From positions 1 through 53,815 of IMG/VR virus record IMGVR_UViG_3300044715_000434: a stretch of DNA of 53,815 bases; one strand, written 5' to 3'. The position numbers were made by a program, and so were the translations under genes. This document shows, in pieces, positions 40,901 to 50,028 of the stretch. The stretch comes from a virus. Below the pieces are notes generated by a model. The model saw nothing but the letters and a program-made list of their open reading frames with translations. It had not been told where the DNA came from and did no database searches. Each line of letters opens with the position of its first letter. The stretch's first letter is position 1.

Positions 40901-43900
40901 TGACAGAACCAATCTTATCTTGGAAACTAGCATACTGATCTCTAACTGAACTTAATGCTTCCTCTGTTTTAGCAATTTCTTTATTAATTGCAATAAAGGC
41001 TTCAGGAGAAGTTGGCTGTTCTAAATCATGCTTAAGATCTTTAATGTAGTTGCTAAGCTTAATTACATTTTGTACAATTGCAGGCGGTAATAGATTTAAT
41101 TTACTAGCACCACTAAAATTAACATCAGCCAGTGATTGCATCATTCCTGCACCTGTTTTGGATGCAGCATTACGAGATGCTTGATAACGAGCTTCAGCTT
41201 GATCTGCCAGTGCTTTGAAATACTCTGTTAATGTATCTGCGTTAGCATTTGAACCGTCTAAGTCTAATTTAATTTTGGCTAAGTTTAATTCAGCCGCTTT
41301 TAAATTATCTACATCTGCTTGTGAGATTAATGATAACTGAGCCCCTGTAAGATTAGTTCCGATACGCGCTTGAAGTTCAAAAGAAGGTCTTCCAAAACTA
41401 GCACCTAATGCGGCTCTCTTTCCTGAAATTTGTTCATTTAATTTCTCTTGCAGCTTAGCTTGATAAGTGGCATCACTAATGGTATTCTTGTTCACCTCAA
41501 GATACGTATCAATCTCTTTGATCTTTTTGTAACCAGCTTCTAACGAATCTAAGACCTCTGTACTAATACCAGGAATTAAACTTTGATCAAGGCCCATTGA
41601 CTCTGCCATGGCGCCGCGAGATTTAAACTCAGGGATTGTCATGCTAGCTGTCAGTGCAGCTTTACGTTGTTTTAAAGCTGGCAATTTATCGTACTGTTGA
41701 GTAGCCATAGCACGGTCAATATCAGCAGCAATATCATCAGCTTGTTGTAGTAAACCTGCAGCTACATCGGCACCAAATGTATTATACAAATCGCCAATAT
41801 CGATATTAAGCTTATTAGCAACATCCGCCATTTGTCCTGGTTTTGTTTTAACATTACCCCAAAGCTCTTTACGTAACTGGTCACCAAGATCAAAAGACTC
41901 AGTGAGATTCTTCATGTACTTATCAAAATACTCAAAATTATCAGCGTTATAAACTGCTAATTTCTGTTTGTATTCAATACGAAGTTTTTCCATTTTAGCT
42001 TGTTGTGCTTTAGCATCTAGCATTGCTAATGCTGGCTTAACAGGCTCTTCCATCTGGATCTTAGTGGCTTCTCTCTTAGCTTGAATTAATGCAGCTTGAG
42101 TAGAACCTAGCTTATTATTTGCAAATTCTTCTTCAAGTGTTTTAATAACAGTTTCTTGGTTCTTTTTACGGGTCTGCCAGAGGCGCATATCACCTTGGTA
42201 TACCATTGTCTCATGCTTATTTTGTGCAGTTTCTTTTACAAAATCTTGAGGTATTGAATCAGGATTTACAGGTCTAACTGGCTTATTTAAAAAGTCTTCA
42301 CGCTGTCTTTTTAATTCAGTCATACGTGCTAATACAGGGCCTGATATATTTTCAGGTAATCCTGCAGCTGCCTTGCCTGCACCTAGTCCTAGCTCTTCTG
42401 CCATCTTAGGTATTACAGGAGATGCATACTTATAAGACTGTACAGAATCTTCTTTAAGTCTTTCTTTTTGCTTAACAACTTCTTCAATATTAAGAATAAT
42501 ATCATTCTTAGCTTTTATATCAAATACACCTTCAAGACTTTTAGAAAGTCTTTCAGCAGCTTCACCAAGCTTTTCCATTCGATTAACAGCAGTGTCACTA
42601 TTAGCAAATATTTTATTAGTGTCTAATTTACTTTCAACACCTTTCATGTCAAACTTGCTAGCAATAGAACTTATTCTGCCTGCAAAAGATTGAGCAGCTT
42701 TCATGATAGTACTATAACGCACAATATCTTCTGCAGTTGATTTATACTCTGCACGAAGCATTTTCATTTGTGCAATTAGCTTAGGGTCTGGAGCAGCATT
42801 TTCCCATATTTTACCGTTAGGATGTTCCCAGAACCAATACTTATTTTCATTTATTTGCTTAGTTAAGGCTATAATCTCTCTACCAGTATCTTTGAGATGT
42901 GCCATCATCTTAGGGCCAACAGGACCAAGATTATCAAAGCCTTTTGTAAGTTGTGCTAATTTAGCTGTTTCAGCATCTAATGGAGAATAATTTGCATTAT
43001 AAGTAGTATCTCTAGAAAGAGAAACTGCATCTCTTTGACTTTTAAGGTCTAGTCTAGCGGCTGATGTTTGGTTCCATGGCATTCTACTAGCTATAGACAA
43101 TTGCTTTAGTTTGACTTCAAATTCAGCATCTAAAGCTGCTTGTGCGCCTTGCTTCTGTAACTGCCCCCATAGAGTATCTGGACGATACCTTTGAGCTTGG
43201 GTTAAATTCTTTCCAAAGTCTTTAAATACAAAAGGAGTAGAAGCAGAAGCGGCGTCAACACGAGCTGCAGTAGCTTTTACTTTCTTCTGTAATAGATCTC
43301 TTTGATCCTGAGTTAACCCTGATATATCCCAATCTGCTTTTGCATCTCTAATAGCTTGTGCCAAATCTTCTGTGGCTTTTGTTACAGCTTCTTTGGAAGA
43401 GTCAGAAGCTAATGCAGCACTAATAGGATCAATTTTATAATCAATCTTGATACCCATTGTTGCAGCTGCTTGTAAATCGTCTAGACGTAATCCAGTTCTA
43501 AAGTCAACAGGATTAGGTTTCATACCAAATAAAGTACGAGTCTTTTCAATTACTTCATCTAAGTCTTGTGATAATGAGCTACTATCACTGCCAAATAGCC
43601 ATACATAAATTATACCAGCGGCAGTTAAGGCTAAACCTACCCAACCTAGTGTCATAAGTCTTGTACCAACAGCCAAGAACTCAGTGATACCTGTCATAAT
43701 TGATTCAGTAAACTTAAAGGCTAATAAAGCACCCGCAAGTCCACCTATCATAGCCATGTCATCGCCAAATTGACCACCTGCCCATGCGCCTGCAAAGGCA
43801 CCTGCAGCAGCTAATCCTAATGGTGCAAACATTAATAAGATTCTAGCGGATAATACACCAATAGCTTGCATAATCGTACCGCCAGTAAATGCTGCAGTAA

Positions 43901-46900
43901 TAGCAGCAGGAATTACCGTCAATCCGTCTAAAATAGGGTAAATAAATGCAGCAATTGCAGTAAAGCCTAACACAGACATTGCTGAGAAATCTGCAAATCC
44001 AATAGCCTCTGCAGAAAACGCTCCTAACAATCCAACAGCCATTGTTATGCCCAAGGTTCTCATTGCGCCCGCTAAAGCTGCTGTTGCTTGAAGTCTCATA
44101 ATAATTGAGATAATAGTATCTTTAAGTGCAAAGCCCATTGTTAAACCTCTATTGAGGTTTATACCAGCCCACCAGCCTGCTTTGAGCAATAGTGCGCCTG
44201 CTGCTAAAACTTCTACAGGACTAAACAATGCTGCAATACTAAATAAAGCTTTACCTGAAAATACTAATAAGTCTCCAGCTAATAACATAAGTGTTTTACG
44301 TACATTTGTACTAAACAACATTAAAGCTGCAGTGACTGCTGTTAGAGCAGCATATATAGAAACTTTAAAGTTTACGCCAAGCATTCCTCCAAAGTCAATT
44401 GCATCAAGCTTATCCTTCAATCCTCTAAAATAGCCTATAATATCAATATTAGCAATATTATCAGTTAAGTTTTCAAAGAAACCTTTGTTACTTTCTTCTC
44501 TAAAGGATTCAGCAGCATCAGCTGATTTGCTAAATAAAGAAGCAATTAGTCCAACAAGTATTAAAATTCCTGGTCCACCTAATAACATCCTTGTCAATGC
44601 AGCGATCCAGCCGCCCATAGCAATACCTGCAGCTCTTGCAGTCATTATAAAGCTTACAGCAGCTGCTTTCATAGCACTAATTGCAGCTACAAAAGATTGT
44701 GCTAACGGTGCAAAAGAATATGAGGCTGCAGTAATTGGACCAAAGATGCTTAAGTAAAAGTTTCTAAAGAATCTAAGGATATTGCCAGAAAAGCCTGTAA
44801 CAGCTATCCATCTACTAAAATATTGTGCCCAACTCGATAATGATGCTGCAAAGAACATTTCGGTCATCGCAGCAACACCTCTAAAGAAGTTTCTGAAATT
44901 ACGAATACCAGCCATTAGCATTGGACCAAAAGCACCGCCAGCTGCAATACTAGAAGCCAATCCTGCTGTTGCAGTAAACTCTGATAGTATGCCTACAATA
45001 TTAGCACGAACTAGCATACCTATTTTAGCAAAGCCAGCTAAACCGCCTTTACCAAATATTGCAAAATAGATTAAACCGCCGTTAATAATTAAAGCAGTAA
45101 GACTAGAATCATTATACAATGCATCAAAAGCACCTGATAGAGATGCTATCAACCCTATTATAGGAAGGAAATGCCAAGCTCTACCTGCTCCAAATAATAG
45201 CCTAGAGACTAAACCACCACCGCCTCCAAAGAAGTTACCAAGAATTGTCATTCTTGCCATAAAAGCCGTTATCGCATCAGTATAAAAGCCAAATGTTGCC
45301 AGGATGCCTAGTATACCTCTGCCAAAGAATATAGCGCCTACAAGACCTAAAGGGCCAGCCATGCCAAAAGCACCGGCTATTCCGAAAAGAGCTTTAAACG
45401 CCCATCCAATGATAGGTAATTGTTTTAAGAATTCTTTTGTAAATTCGCTAATAAAGCCAAGAAACGAGCTGACAAGCAATGGCATATTAGCAAGGAATGA
45501 TGCAAAAAGCTTTCCAGCTGCTGCGCCTAAATTATTGCCTAGGCCAGCTAAAAGACTTGCGTCACCTAAGTCTCTGCCAATTGTTTCTGCAAACATTGTA
45601 GCGCTTTGAATCGAAGCTGAAATTAAGGCTGCTTCAAGTAATAATGCAAAATTGCCAGAAGGTAAGAACATTCCTACAAGAATCGCACCAACACCTGCCG
45701 CTATTGCCTTGAATAGTAAAGGGAAATCATCTTTAAATTTATCAAACGTTTTAACAAAGCTATCATACACACCTTCAAACTGTACCTTAGCATCATCTAT
45801 ATTTATTGGTATTTTAAATGAGACTGATTTAGGCTCTATATTAAGCTTAACCATAGCATCATTAAATGCTGTAGTAACGGTACTGGCAATAGTTTTAAAT
45901 AACGCAATTACACTATCTCTAAAACGTATAAGGCCAGGAGAAGCCTTTTCCCAAAGAGATTTGGAAGTATCTATAATACTATCAATTGTATCAGTCCACC
46001 ACGAGTGGCCGATAACCGCATCCCATATTTTAAAGAAGATATTAATTACTTTATCTTTAAAGCTATTCAAGTACTCGTAAATACTGTCTAAATCACCTAC
46101 CTTAAGGGTAACTGAATCTACCAAATTTGCAACGCCATCAGCAAGCGAACTAGTAGCAGAAGCAGCACTACCTAAAGCTTTGGCTACTTTATTAAAGATT
46201 AGTACTAGTTGATCTGGTAACTTGGTCAACTCTCTAATAATAGGCTTAACAAACTCAGCACCAATTTCAAAACCGTCAGCAAGCACTGACATTGAGTCTT
46301 TTATGACACTCTTGAGGCCATCTAGAGTTGTTAATAACGCTTTTCTAGCTTTAGGGTACAAATCTTTAATCTTATCAATAACAGGCATAATAAACTTATC
46401 ACTAAGTTTTATTCCCTTATCTAACAGATCCCCAATACTTTTTACACTATCTACAATTGCAGTTTCTACTTTTCTAAATAAAATCTTAGTATCAGTTGCA
46501 GGATCTGTGTGTTTAAGCACAAATTTAAATACTGTAAACTTACGTATCAAATCATCTAGAGGTTTTTGGGAACCCTCTGGAATCTTCCAAGAAGAAAATA
46601 CTCTATAAAATTCTTGGCCAAGGGCTGTAACAACTTGTGTCAAAGGTTGCATATACGATTTGACACGTATAATTGCTTCTTTTAATTGTACATCAAAATC
46701 AGCTGCAAATACTCTAATGCCACTGGTTTTTGTGCCTAAGCCAGATGTTAGTTTAGAAACAGCTTTTGCAAGGTCTTGAGAGACGCCTAATCCCTTATCT
46801 AATTCAAAGGCAAACCGTTTAGCGCCTTCAAAGCCAGCTTCCATTGCATTACCTAGCGTTGGATTAATAGCTTTGAATTTCTCATTAATATAATCGGCTT

Positions 46901-47945
46901 GTTTTAGTAATGAACTGAAAACTACTGAAGTTGTTAATTTACCTTGTTCAGCAATTCCTTTTAATGCACCTACAGAAACGTGTAAAGACCGCGCAAGTGC
47001 GTCTGCAATAGCAGGTGCTTGTTCTAGCACAGAATTAAGCTCTTCGCCGCGTAGTGCCCCAGATGAAAGACCTTGATTCAACTGCATCATTGCCGCTTTA
47101 AAGCCTTCTGACGAGCCACCAGACAACGCCTGCGATTGCTGTAACACCTTAGTGACTCTGAACAGTTGCTCACTAGTTGCCCCAACGTCTTTCATAGCAC
47201 GCCCAACACCGGAGAAAGCATCTGCAGTAGATGCATAAGTGGTGCGTGTTTCTGCAGCAACCTTTAATAGTGCTTGTTGTGCTTCTGAAAATGCAACAGT
47301 ACGCCCTGTTACCATTGCAATCTTAGATTCTATTTCAGTAAAAGATGATGTAATATCTGATAATGACTTTACAAACATTCCAATAGTAGCAATAGAGCCA
47401 AAAGCGGCAATTGCAGTGCCAATAGAACCGACAGCACTTGTAATATTGCCTGAGATACCTGTAATACTTTTATTTATATTTAAGAGACTACTTTCAGTAT
47501 CTCTGAGGTCTTTCTTAGAAATACCCTCTGACATTTGTTTAGAAATCTTTTTAGATGTTCTATCAATCTCAGATGAAAAGCTCTTTAATGCAGCATCGTT
47601 AGGTTTTAACGTAATCTCATTAAAAGCCTTCTCTACTCGCTTACCTGCCATCTCTGCGGATACACCAATATTAACAAATTCTTTTGAATATCGGTTATCT
47701 ACACTAGAAGAACCTTTAAATAACTTATCAGTGCTGCTTTGCAACTTATCAATTTTAGGTGATAAATTATTTAAAGCTTTCTCTGTCTTGTCTAGTGGAA
47801 CTTCCTTTTTGAGTGATAGATTTTCTAAACCCTTATCAACAGCCTTAAGACTTGCTGTGATATTTCGTACTACATCGTTTAATCGTTCTAATGAAGTCTC
47901 TGCTTGGGATACCTTCGCTTCGACTTCGATGACTATACCTGACAT
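37998..47945 (-). CDS. Tape measure protein with lytic transglycosylase-like domain
   Basis: 3315 residues, about four times lambda gpH. N-terminal coiled coil, then a tape-measure domain (GRTVAFSEAQQALLKVAAET ... GALRGEELNSVLEQAPAIAD, about 211-352), long helical stretches and many hydrophobic segments at about 750-1450. Near 2590-2710 a lysozyme-like domain: MVKAAIEHESRGL with the likely catalytic Glu, SFGLGQFN and later IKGIAQYLSLN. Gly-rich C-terminus ends with NGEFVINAKAASKHM. Sets tail length and may puncture peptidoglycan. GGAG upstream of ATG 47945. Confidence 0.95.
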   Translation of the reverse strand: MSGIVIEVEAKVSQAETSLERLNDVVRNITASLKAVDKGLENLSLKKEVPLDKTEKALNNLSPKIDKLQSSTDKLFKGSSSVDNRYSKEFVNIGVSAEMAGKRVEKAFNEITLKPNDAALKSFSSEIDRTSKKISKQMSEGISKKDLRDTESSLLNINKSITGISGNITSAVGSIGTAIAAFGSIATIGMFVKSLSDITSSFTEIESKIAMVTGRTVAFSEAQQALLKVAAETRTTYASTADAFSGVGRAMKDVGATSEQLFRVTKVLQQSQALSGGSSEGFKAAMMQLNQGLSSGALRGEELNSVLEQAPAIADALARSLHVSVGALKGIAEQGKLTTSVVFSSLLKQADYINEKFKAINPTLGNAMEAGFEGAKRFAFELDKGLGVSQDLAKAVSKLTSGLGTKTSGIRVFAADFDVQLKEAIIRVKSYMQPLTQVVTALGQEFYRVFSSWKIPEGSQKPLDDLIRKFTVFKFVLKHTDPATDTKILFRKVETAIVDSVKSIGDLLDKGIKLSDKFIMPVIDKIKDLYPKARKALLTTLDGLKSVIKDSMSVLADGFEIGAEFVKPIIRELTKLPDQLVLIFNKVAKALGSAASATSSLADGVANLVDSVTLKVGDLDSIYEYLNSFKDKVINIFFKIWDAVIGHSWWTDTIDSIIDTSKSLWEKASPGLIRFRDSVIALFKTIASTVTTAFNDAMVKLNIEPKSVSFKIPINIDDAKVQFEGVYDSFVKTFDKFKDDFPLLFKAIAAGVGAILVGMFLPSGNFALLLEAALISASIQSATMFAETIGRDLGDASLLAGLGNNLGAAAGKLFASFLANMPLLVSSFLGFISEFTKEFLKQLPIIGWAFKALFGIAGAFGMAGPLGLVGAIFFGRGILGILATFGFYTDAITAFMARMTILGNFFGGGGGLVSRLLFGAGRAWHFLPIIGLIASLSGAFDALYNDSSLTALIINGGLIYFAIFGKGGLAGFAKIGMLVRANIVGILSEFTATAGLASSIAAGGAFGPMLMAGIRNFRNFFRGVAAMTEMFFAASLSSWAQYFSRWIAVTGFSGNILRFFRNFYLSIFGPITAASYSFAPLAQSFVAAISAMKAAAVSFIMTARAAGIAMGGWIAALTRMLLGGPGILILVGLIASLFSKSADAAESFREESNKGFFENLTDNIANIDIIGYFRGLKDKLDAIDFGGMLGVNFKVSIYAALTAVTAALMLFSTNVRKTLMLLAGDLLVFSGKALFSIAALFSPVEVLAAGALLLKAGWWAGINLNRGLTMGFALKDTIISIIMRLQATAALAGAMRTLGITMAVGLLGAFSAEAIGFADFSAMSVLGFTAIAAFIYPILDGLTVIPAAITAAFTGGTIMQAIGVLSARILLMFAPLGLAAAGAFAGAWAGGQFGDDMAMIGGLAGALLAFKFTESIMTGITEFLAVGTRLMTLGWVGLALTAAGIIYVWLFGSDSSSLSQDLDEVIEKTRTLFGMKPNPVDFRTGLRLDDLQAAATMGIKIDYKIDPISAALASDSSKEAVTKATEDLAQAIRDAKADWDISGLTQDQRDLLQKKVKATAARVDAASASTPFVFKDFGKNLTQAQRYRPDTLWGQLQKQGAQAALDAEFEVKLKQLSIASRMPWNQTSAARLDLKSQRDAVSLSRDTTYNANYSPLDAETAKLAQLTKGFDNLGPVGPKMMAHLKDTGREIIALTKQINENKYWFWEHPNGKIWENAAPDPKLIAQMKMLRAEYKSTAEDIVRYSTIMKAAQSFAGRISSIASKFDMKGVESKLDTNKIFANSDTAVNRMEKLGEAAERLSKSLEGVFDIKAKNDIILNIEEVVKQKERLKEDSVQSYKYASPVIPKMAEELGLGAGKAAAGLPENISGPVLARMTELKRQREDFLNKPVRPVNPDSIPQDFVKETAQNKHETMVYQGDMRLWQTRKKNQETVIKTLEEEFANNKLGSTQAALIQAKREATKIQMEEPVKPALAMLDAKAQQAKMEKLRIEYKQKLAVYNADNFEYFDKYMKNLTESFDLGDQLRKELWGNVKTKPGQMADVANKLNIDIGDLYNTFGADVAAGLLQQADDIAADIDRAMATQQYDKLPALKQRKAALTASMTIPEFKSRGAMAESMGLDQSLIPGISTEVLDSLEAGYKKIKEIDTYLEVNKNTISDATYQAKLQEKLNEQISGKRAALGASFGRPSFELQARIGTNLTGAQLSLISQADVDNLKAAELNLAKIKLDLDGSNANADTLTEYFKALADQAEARYQASRNAASKTGAGMMQSLADVNFSGASKLNLLPPAIVQNVIKLSNYIKDLKHDLEQPTSPEAFIAINKEIAKTEEALSSVRDQYASFQDKIGSVNEAFGVSFSNIDFVSLGASLTRTLVTVAQSLKTELAKEMEQGFLSVRAESIIKVLDSLQNTGTYLKFFADFRKNARESLTDGMKSAFDKIKSIAPNFGFTQSQFQMMDKGTRNQYSKQASDLTALTAIQGLNGLTENQTNIMNKGLPVDQMMEELIKSFDTNQLKQYEKLTSSPVDLQLKAADTQLEAAKMNLEAAKGKVTEVSTPFKEASKQAVELAKGPRSGVTSLAEMAKDIPWSANTPKPKFRPDVERWDSLIQDAVKEFPNVTVDMVKAAIEHESRGLNIKSGITPKPGYKETSFGLGQFNDITAKTLGIDKTDPASTIKGIAQYLSLNMKTFGTVRDAFRAFAVGPTGAKRGGGQDKADEFMTTLATGRAPKSAPITAPSQSAVRESIAKPIADAVSKPVEQLQAPQGELSKQYIADSLLKLKQLNMQKPLDAYNLDLAINKLNPTLNTPAEMLTQHGAKLGKDVVSQMDATQIMSATELNTKILELQQQFEAAPTPDLQQSITDYFEMLKAFTEGVAAKTPLKVNPVISAEQFNKGTGGNRQAYVGRFGKIGEDVTAYFNEMQLNQAKLMTDDLLNAEKELNMAKSRNEATADLQRKVEKLTSALKDMGEAIVEDAKAAEEAGQANASGIGGGFRDAFKGVLSGDSSQGGGVFGTFKKKMFSSVADNAMNSITSGVSQGLGFGKGGAATKFLAAGGTGLFNLAKGGISKLGGLFGMGGPRDGTQPGESKGVPASDAGAVTTPEATDMSASVTDSVKTGFETIKWDEIFKPLQTFLGSIGNALQALSSGGDINWAGLGSSFLGMFKSGAGSSGGSTGASPTSGTSVGGTAWQVAATGGFITGPGTGTSDSIPTMLSNGEFVINAKAASKHMDLISAINDGKQFHKFAVGGSVGDASAAIMSVPSAPLGKQLSTSSKAGKSTIVNLSITGDISRQTRNEVYRMIPSIASGVNTHNKEQNYKG

Positions 47946-47959
47946 CCTGTTTCTCCATT

Positions 47960-48001
47960 AAAAACCCCTCCACTAATACCATAAGGTAATAATAAAGGGG
48001 T
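47960..48001 (-). terminator. Intrinsic terminator before tape measure
   Basis: A stem of about 17 bp with one mismatch (ACCCCTTTATTATTACC with its partner) and TTAT loop, followed by TTTTTAA. It lies 4 nt after the 48006 gene and just before the tape-measure ribosome site, which would lower expression of minor tail genes relative to capsid and tube. Confidence 0.85.
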
Positions 48002-48005
48002 GTTA

Positions 48006-48302
48006 TTAGTTTGTAGGTGTAACAATAACACCATTAGAGTCTACTTGACTGTGTTCTAATAATGTTCGTTCAATGAAGTACGCAGGAGCTTGTTTACTAC
48101 TGCCTGAATTCAATTCACTGATATACTCAACATCATTAATTATTTTTCCATTCACATTTTGCCAACCATCTCTAGCGTGACCAGTGTCTACAGGAGTGGC
48201 AGCTTTTAATGCTTCTACTAAAGTATCTACAGTATCATTTATAACAACTTGTGCTTTTGCCTGTAGAATTTCATTTAGATTTAAAGTAACTTTGATACTC
48301 AT
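48006..48302 (-). CDS. HK97 gp10-like head-tail/tail completion protein
   Basis: 98 residues. Two helices around AATPVDTGHARDGW, the conserved T-P-V-D-T-G-x-x-R-x-x-W of HK97 gp10-like proteins, then strands and TLLEHSQ. These act at the head-tail joint or tail terminus. Its place after the chaperone genes, instead of next to the connector, is unusual. 4-nt overlap with the chaperone frame. Confidence 0.65.
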   Translation of the reverse strand: MSIKVTLNLNEILQAKAQVVINDTVDTLVEALKAATPVDTGHARDGWQNVNGKIINDVEYISELNSGSSKQAPAYFIERTLLEHSQVDSNGVIVTPTN

Positions 48303-48951
48303 TTTAGTACCTCTCCCCCAGACGCTTTCATTAGTTGCTGGAAGAATCCTGAGCGTTTGAAGTTACTTGAATCAAACTCGCCTTCCTCTTTATTGCCTTT
48401 AGATTTTGGATTGTAAATAGCATCTAATGAAGTAAACAGTTGCCAAGGTTTTTCCTTGACACCCTGTACTTGTATAAGCTTAGCTGCTCTATCATCTGCA
48501 CGCCATTCTACAGGTCTCTGTTCCAGATAGTCAAACCAACCTAGTAGTTCTTCATATGTCATCTGTTCATACACCTGATAGACTGGCATCTTCAAATGAA
48601 AAGCCAATTCAAAAATAGCTAGTTCATCTGAACTTAAGCTGACTTTCCCACTTCTTGACCTAGTCCAGAATACTTCATAATTTCATTAGATAGTCGTGAT
48701 AACTCATCCATTGGAAAATTATCAAAATCATTATCATCTAAATCAGTGCCACCTTCAACAGCAGAACAAATAACAGTCTTCAATAACTCTAAGCCTGCGT
48801 TTTCATCTTTTTCTGCGTCTTTAGCTTTTGCTTGAATTGCTAAAACTTCAGCAACAGTTAACTTAGAGATTTTAACATCTCCGCCTAAGAACTTAACTGT
48901 TTTGGTCATACGTTGACCAACAAGTGCTTTAATACCTTTTGCTTCTGACAT
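48299..48951 (-). CDS. Tail assembly chaperone GT, -1 frameshift product
   Basis: Joining the 48634-48951 frame to the downstream frame by a -1 shift at G GGA AAG (48643-48649) gives about 217 residues (103 + 114). The downstream frame begins VSLSSDELAIFELAFHLKMP and continues YQVYEQMTYEELLGWFDYLE, the T-like part, which has no ATG or ribosome site of its own. As in lambda gpGT, the fusion would recruit tube protein to the tape measure. Coordinates are the outer limits. Confidence 0.85.
48634..48951 (-). CDS. Tail assembly chaperone G-like
   Basis: 105 residues from ATG 48951 (AAGG upstream; the earlier in-frame ATG at 48981 lies inside the previous gene). KGIKALVGQRMTKTVKFLGG, then KLTVAEVLAIQAKAKDAEKD and an acidic end. 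Position between tube and tape measure, and the slippery site seven codons before its stop, identify it as the G-type chaperone that coats the tape measure. Confidence 0.85.
   Translation of the reverse strand: MSEAKGIKALVGQRMTKTVKFLGGDVKISKLTVAEVLAIQAKAKDAEKDENAGLELLKTVICSAVEGGTDLDDNDFDNFPMDELSRLSNEIMKYSGLGQEVGKSA
48643..48649 (-). other. Programmed -1 frameshift slippery site (G GGA AAG)
   Basis: Minus strand GGGAAAG read in zero frame as GTG GGA AAG, the same heptamer and phase as lambda G/GT. Slipping back one base enters an open frame of 114 codons; the zero frame ends at TAA 48634-48636. Confidence 0.88.
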
Positions 48952-48952
48952 G

Positions 48953-49168
48953 TTACTTACCTTTATTAATTTTGCGCTCATCTAATTGTGCTCGCATTTG
49001 ATGTAAAATTGAGAGAGTTTCGAAAGCCTCTGTTTTCTTTGCAGCTGACAAAGAATCATCTTTCGTTCTTTCGAATGTTTTATTAATACTTATATCTATG
49101 CTTTTCAACATATGCTTGACTGTAATACCAATTACATATTCCAAGCTAAATGGTTTATCAAAGTCCAT
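48953..49168 (-). CDS. Hypothetical protein between tube and chaperones
   Basis: 71 residues from ATG 49168 (AAGGA upstream; longer frame rejected for lack of a ribosome site). MDFDKPFSLEYVIGITVKHM, then a charged helical half (KKTEAFETLSILHQMRAQLD). It ends 1 nt before the chaperone start. Between it and the tube gene (49169-49248) there are only short palindromes (for example GTAGATTAATCTAC). Probably a tail-assembly accessory. Confidence 0.6.
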   Translation of the reverse strand: MDFDKPFSLEYVIGITVKHMLKSIDISINKTFERTKDDSLSAAKKTEAFETLSILHQMRAQLDERKINKGK

Positions 49169-49248
49169 AATCATCCTTAAATATAAAGACGGCCTTGTTG
49201 TTTTAATTGCTCCAGCCGTTAAGCATTCCATATAGGAAATAAGGTAGA

Positions 49249-50019
49249 TTAATCTACAGTGAAGGCACCATAAACATCTGATTGTACAGCAATTGTTAAT
49301 TTAGCTGTAATTGCATCAGTTAAACTTGGTGTTACTTCTAACGCTTCCATTTTGCCTAAGAAGTAATAACTTGTATTTTCTACAGCAGCTAATGGAGTAG
49401 AGCCGTCATCAGCAATAGAATCATCAGTAGCAGTACCAGCAGTACCTACAGTTGCATTATAGCCATCTGGTTTAGTGTCTAGCAGTGTAAATCTGAAAAG
49501 ATATACACGACCATCACCAACCTTTGCAAACGATGCAATTGGAGTTACATCTGTGCCACCATTTAGTGTGTTATTTGCCCATAGCGCAGGTACATAATTA
49601 AGCGTCAATTCCATAGTAGGAGAATCGGCTTGCCCTTGAATTTGCAATGAGTTCTTTTTACCGTAGTTAGGAACTTTTACAATATTGGCAGGTGTGCCAA
49701 TAGCAGGAAATTCTTTAACGTGACGAATTCTAATATAGTTTTTAGTATTAGCATAAGTTAGTGCTGCTTCTCCAGAAATAGAAACTTCCTTAACAAACAA
49801 GCCAGTTGCATTGCCAGCGGGTAGCGTATTTATTAGAGCCGTATTTGCTGCGCCTAATCCGGTGCCACCTGGAATACTACTAATAGTTGCAATAGTTTTT
49901 TCCATTTCAGCAAAAGTGACTTCGTCTGCACCACCATATTCTGTTGCCGTGCCTGTTGCTAATAAAGATACTGAGAGATCTGCGAAACGTGCAGCACCCA
50001 AAGATTTAATATGTGCCAT
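49249..50019 (-). CDS. Major tail tube protein, paralog 2
   Basis: 256 residues. It shares with the neighbouring gene the stretches VKEFPAIGTPANIVKVP, QIQGQADSPTMELTLNYVP, YLFRFTLLD and YYFLGKMEALEVTPSLTDA, so both are tail tube subunits from a duplication. Its N-terminus has an extra ~50 residues (TATEYGGADEVTFAEMEKTI...). AAGGAG precedes the start. It may form a different section of the tube or a decorated version. Confidence 0.8.
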   Translation of the reverse strand: MAHIKSLGAARFADLSVSLLATGTATEYGGADEVTFAEMEKTIATISSIPGGTGLGAANTALINTLPAGNATGLFVKEVSISGEAALTYANTKNYIRIRHVKEFPAIGTPANIVKVPNYGKKNSLQIQGQADSPTMELTLNYVPALWANNTLNGGTDVTPIASFAKVGDGRVYLFRFTLLDTKPDGYNATVGTAGTATDDSIADDGSTPLAAVENTSYYFLGKMEALEVTPSLTDAITAKLTIAVQSDVYGAFTVD

Positions 50020-50028
50020 GTCTGCTCC

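Noticed and set aside
44152-46608. Series of 90-140 codon plus-strand frames within the tape measure
   Set aside because: All antisense to the hydrophobic part of the tape measure; no independent signals.
47239-47961. 240-codon open frame on the plus strand opposite the tape-measure N-terminus
   Set aside because: Antisense shadow of the tape-measure domain; composition follows from the coding strand.
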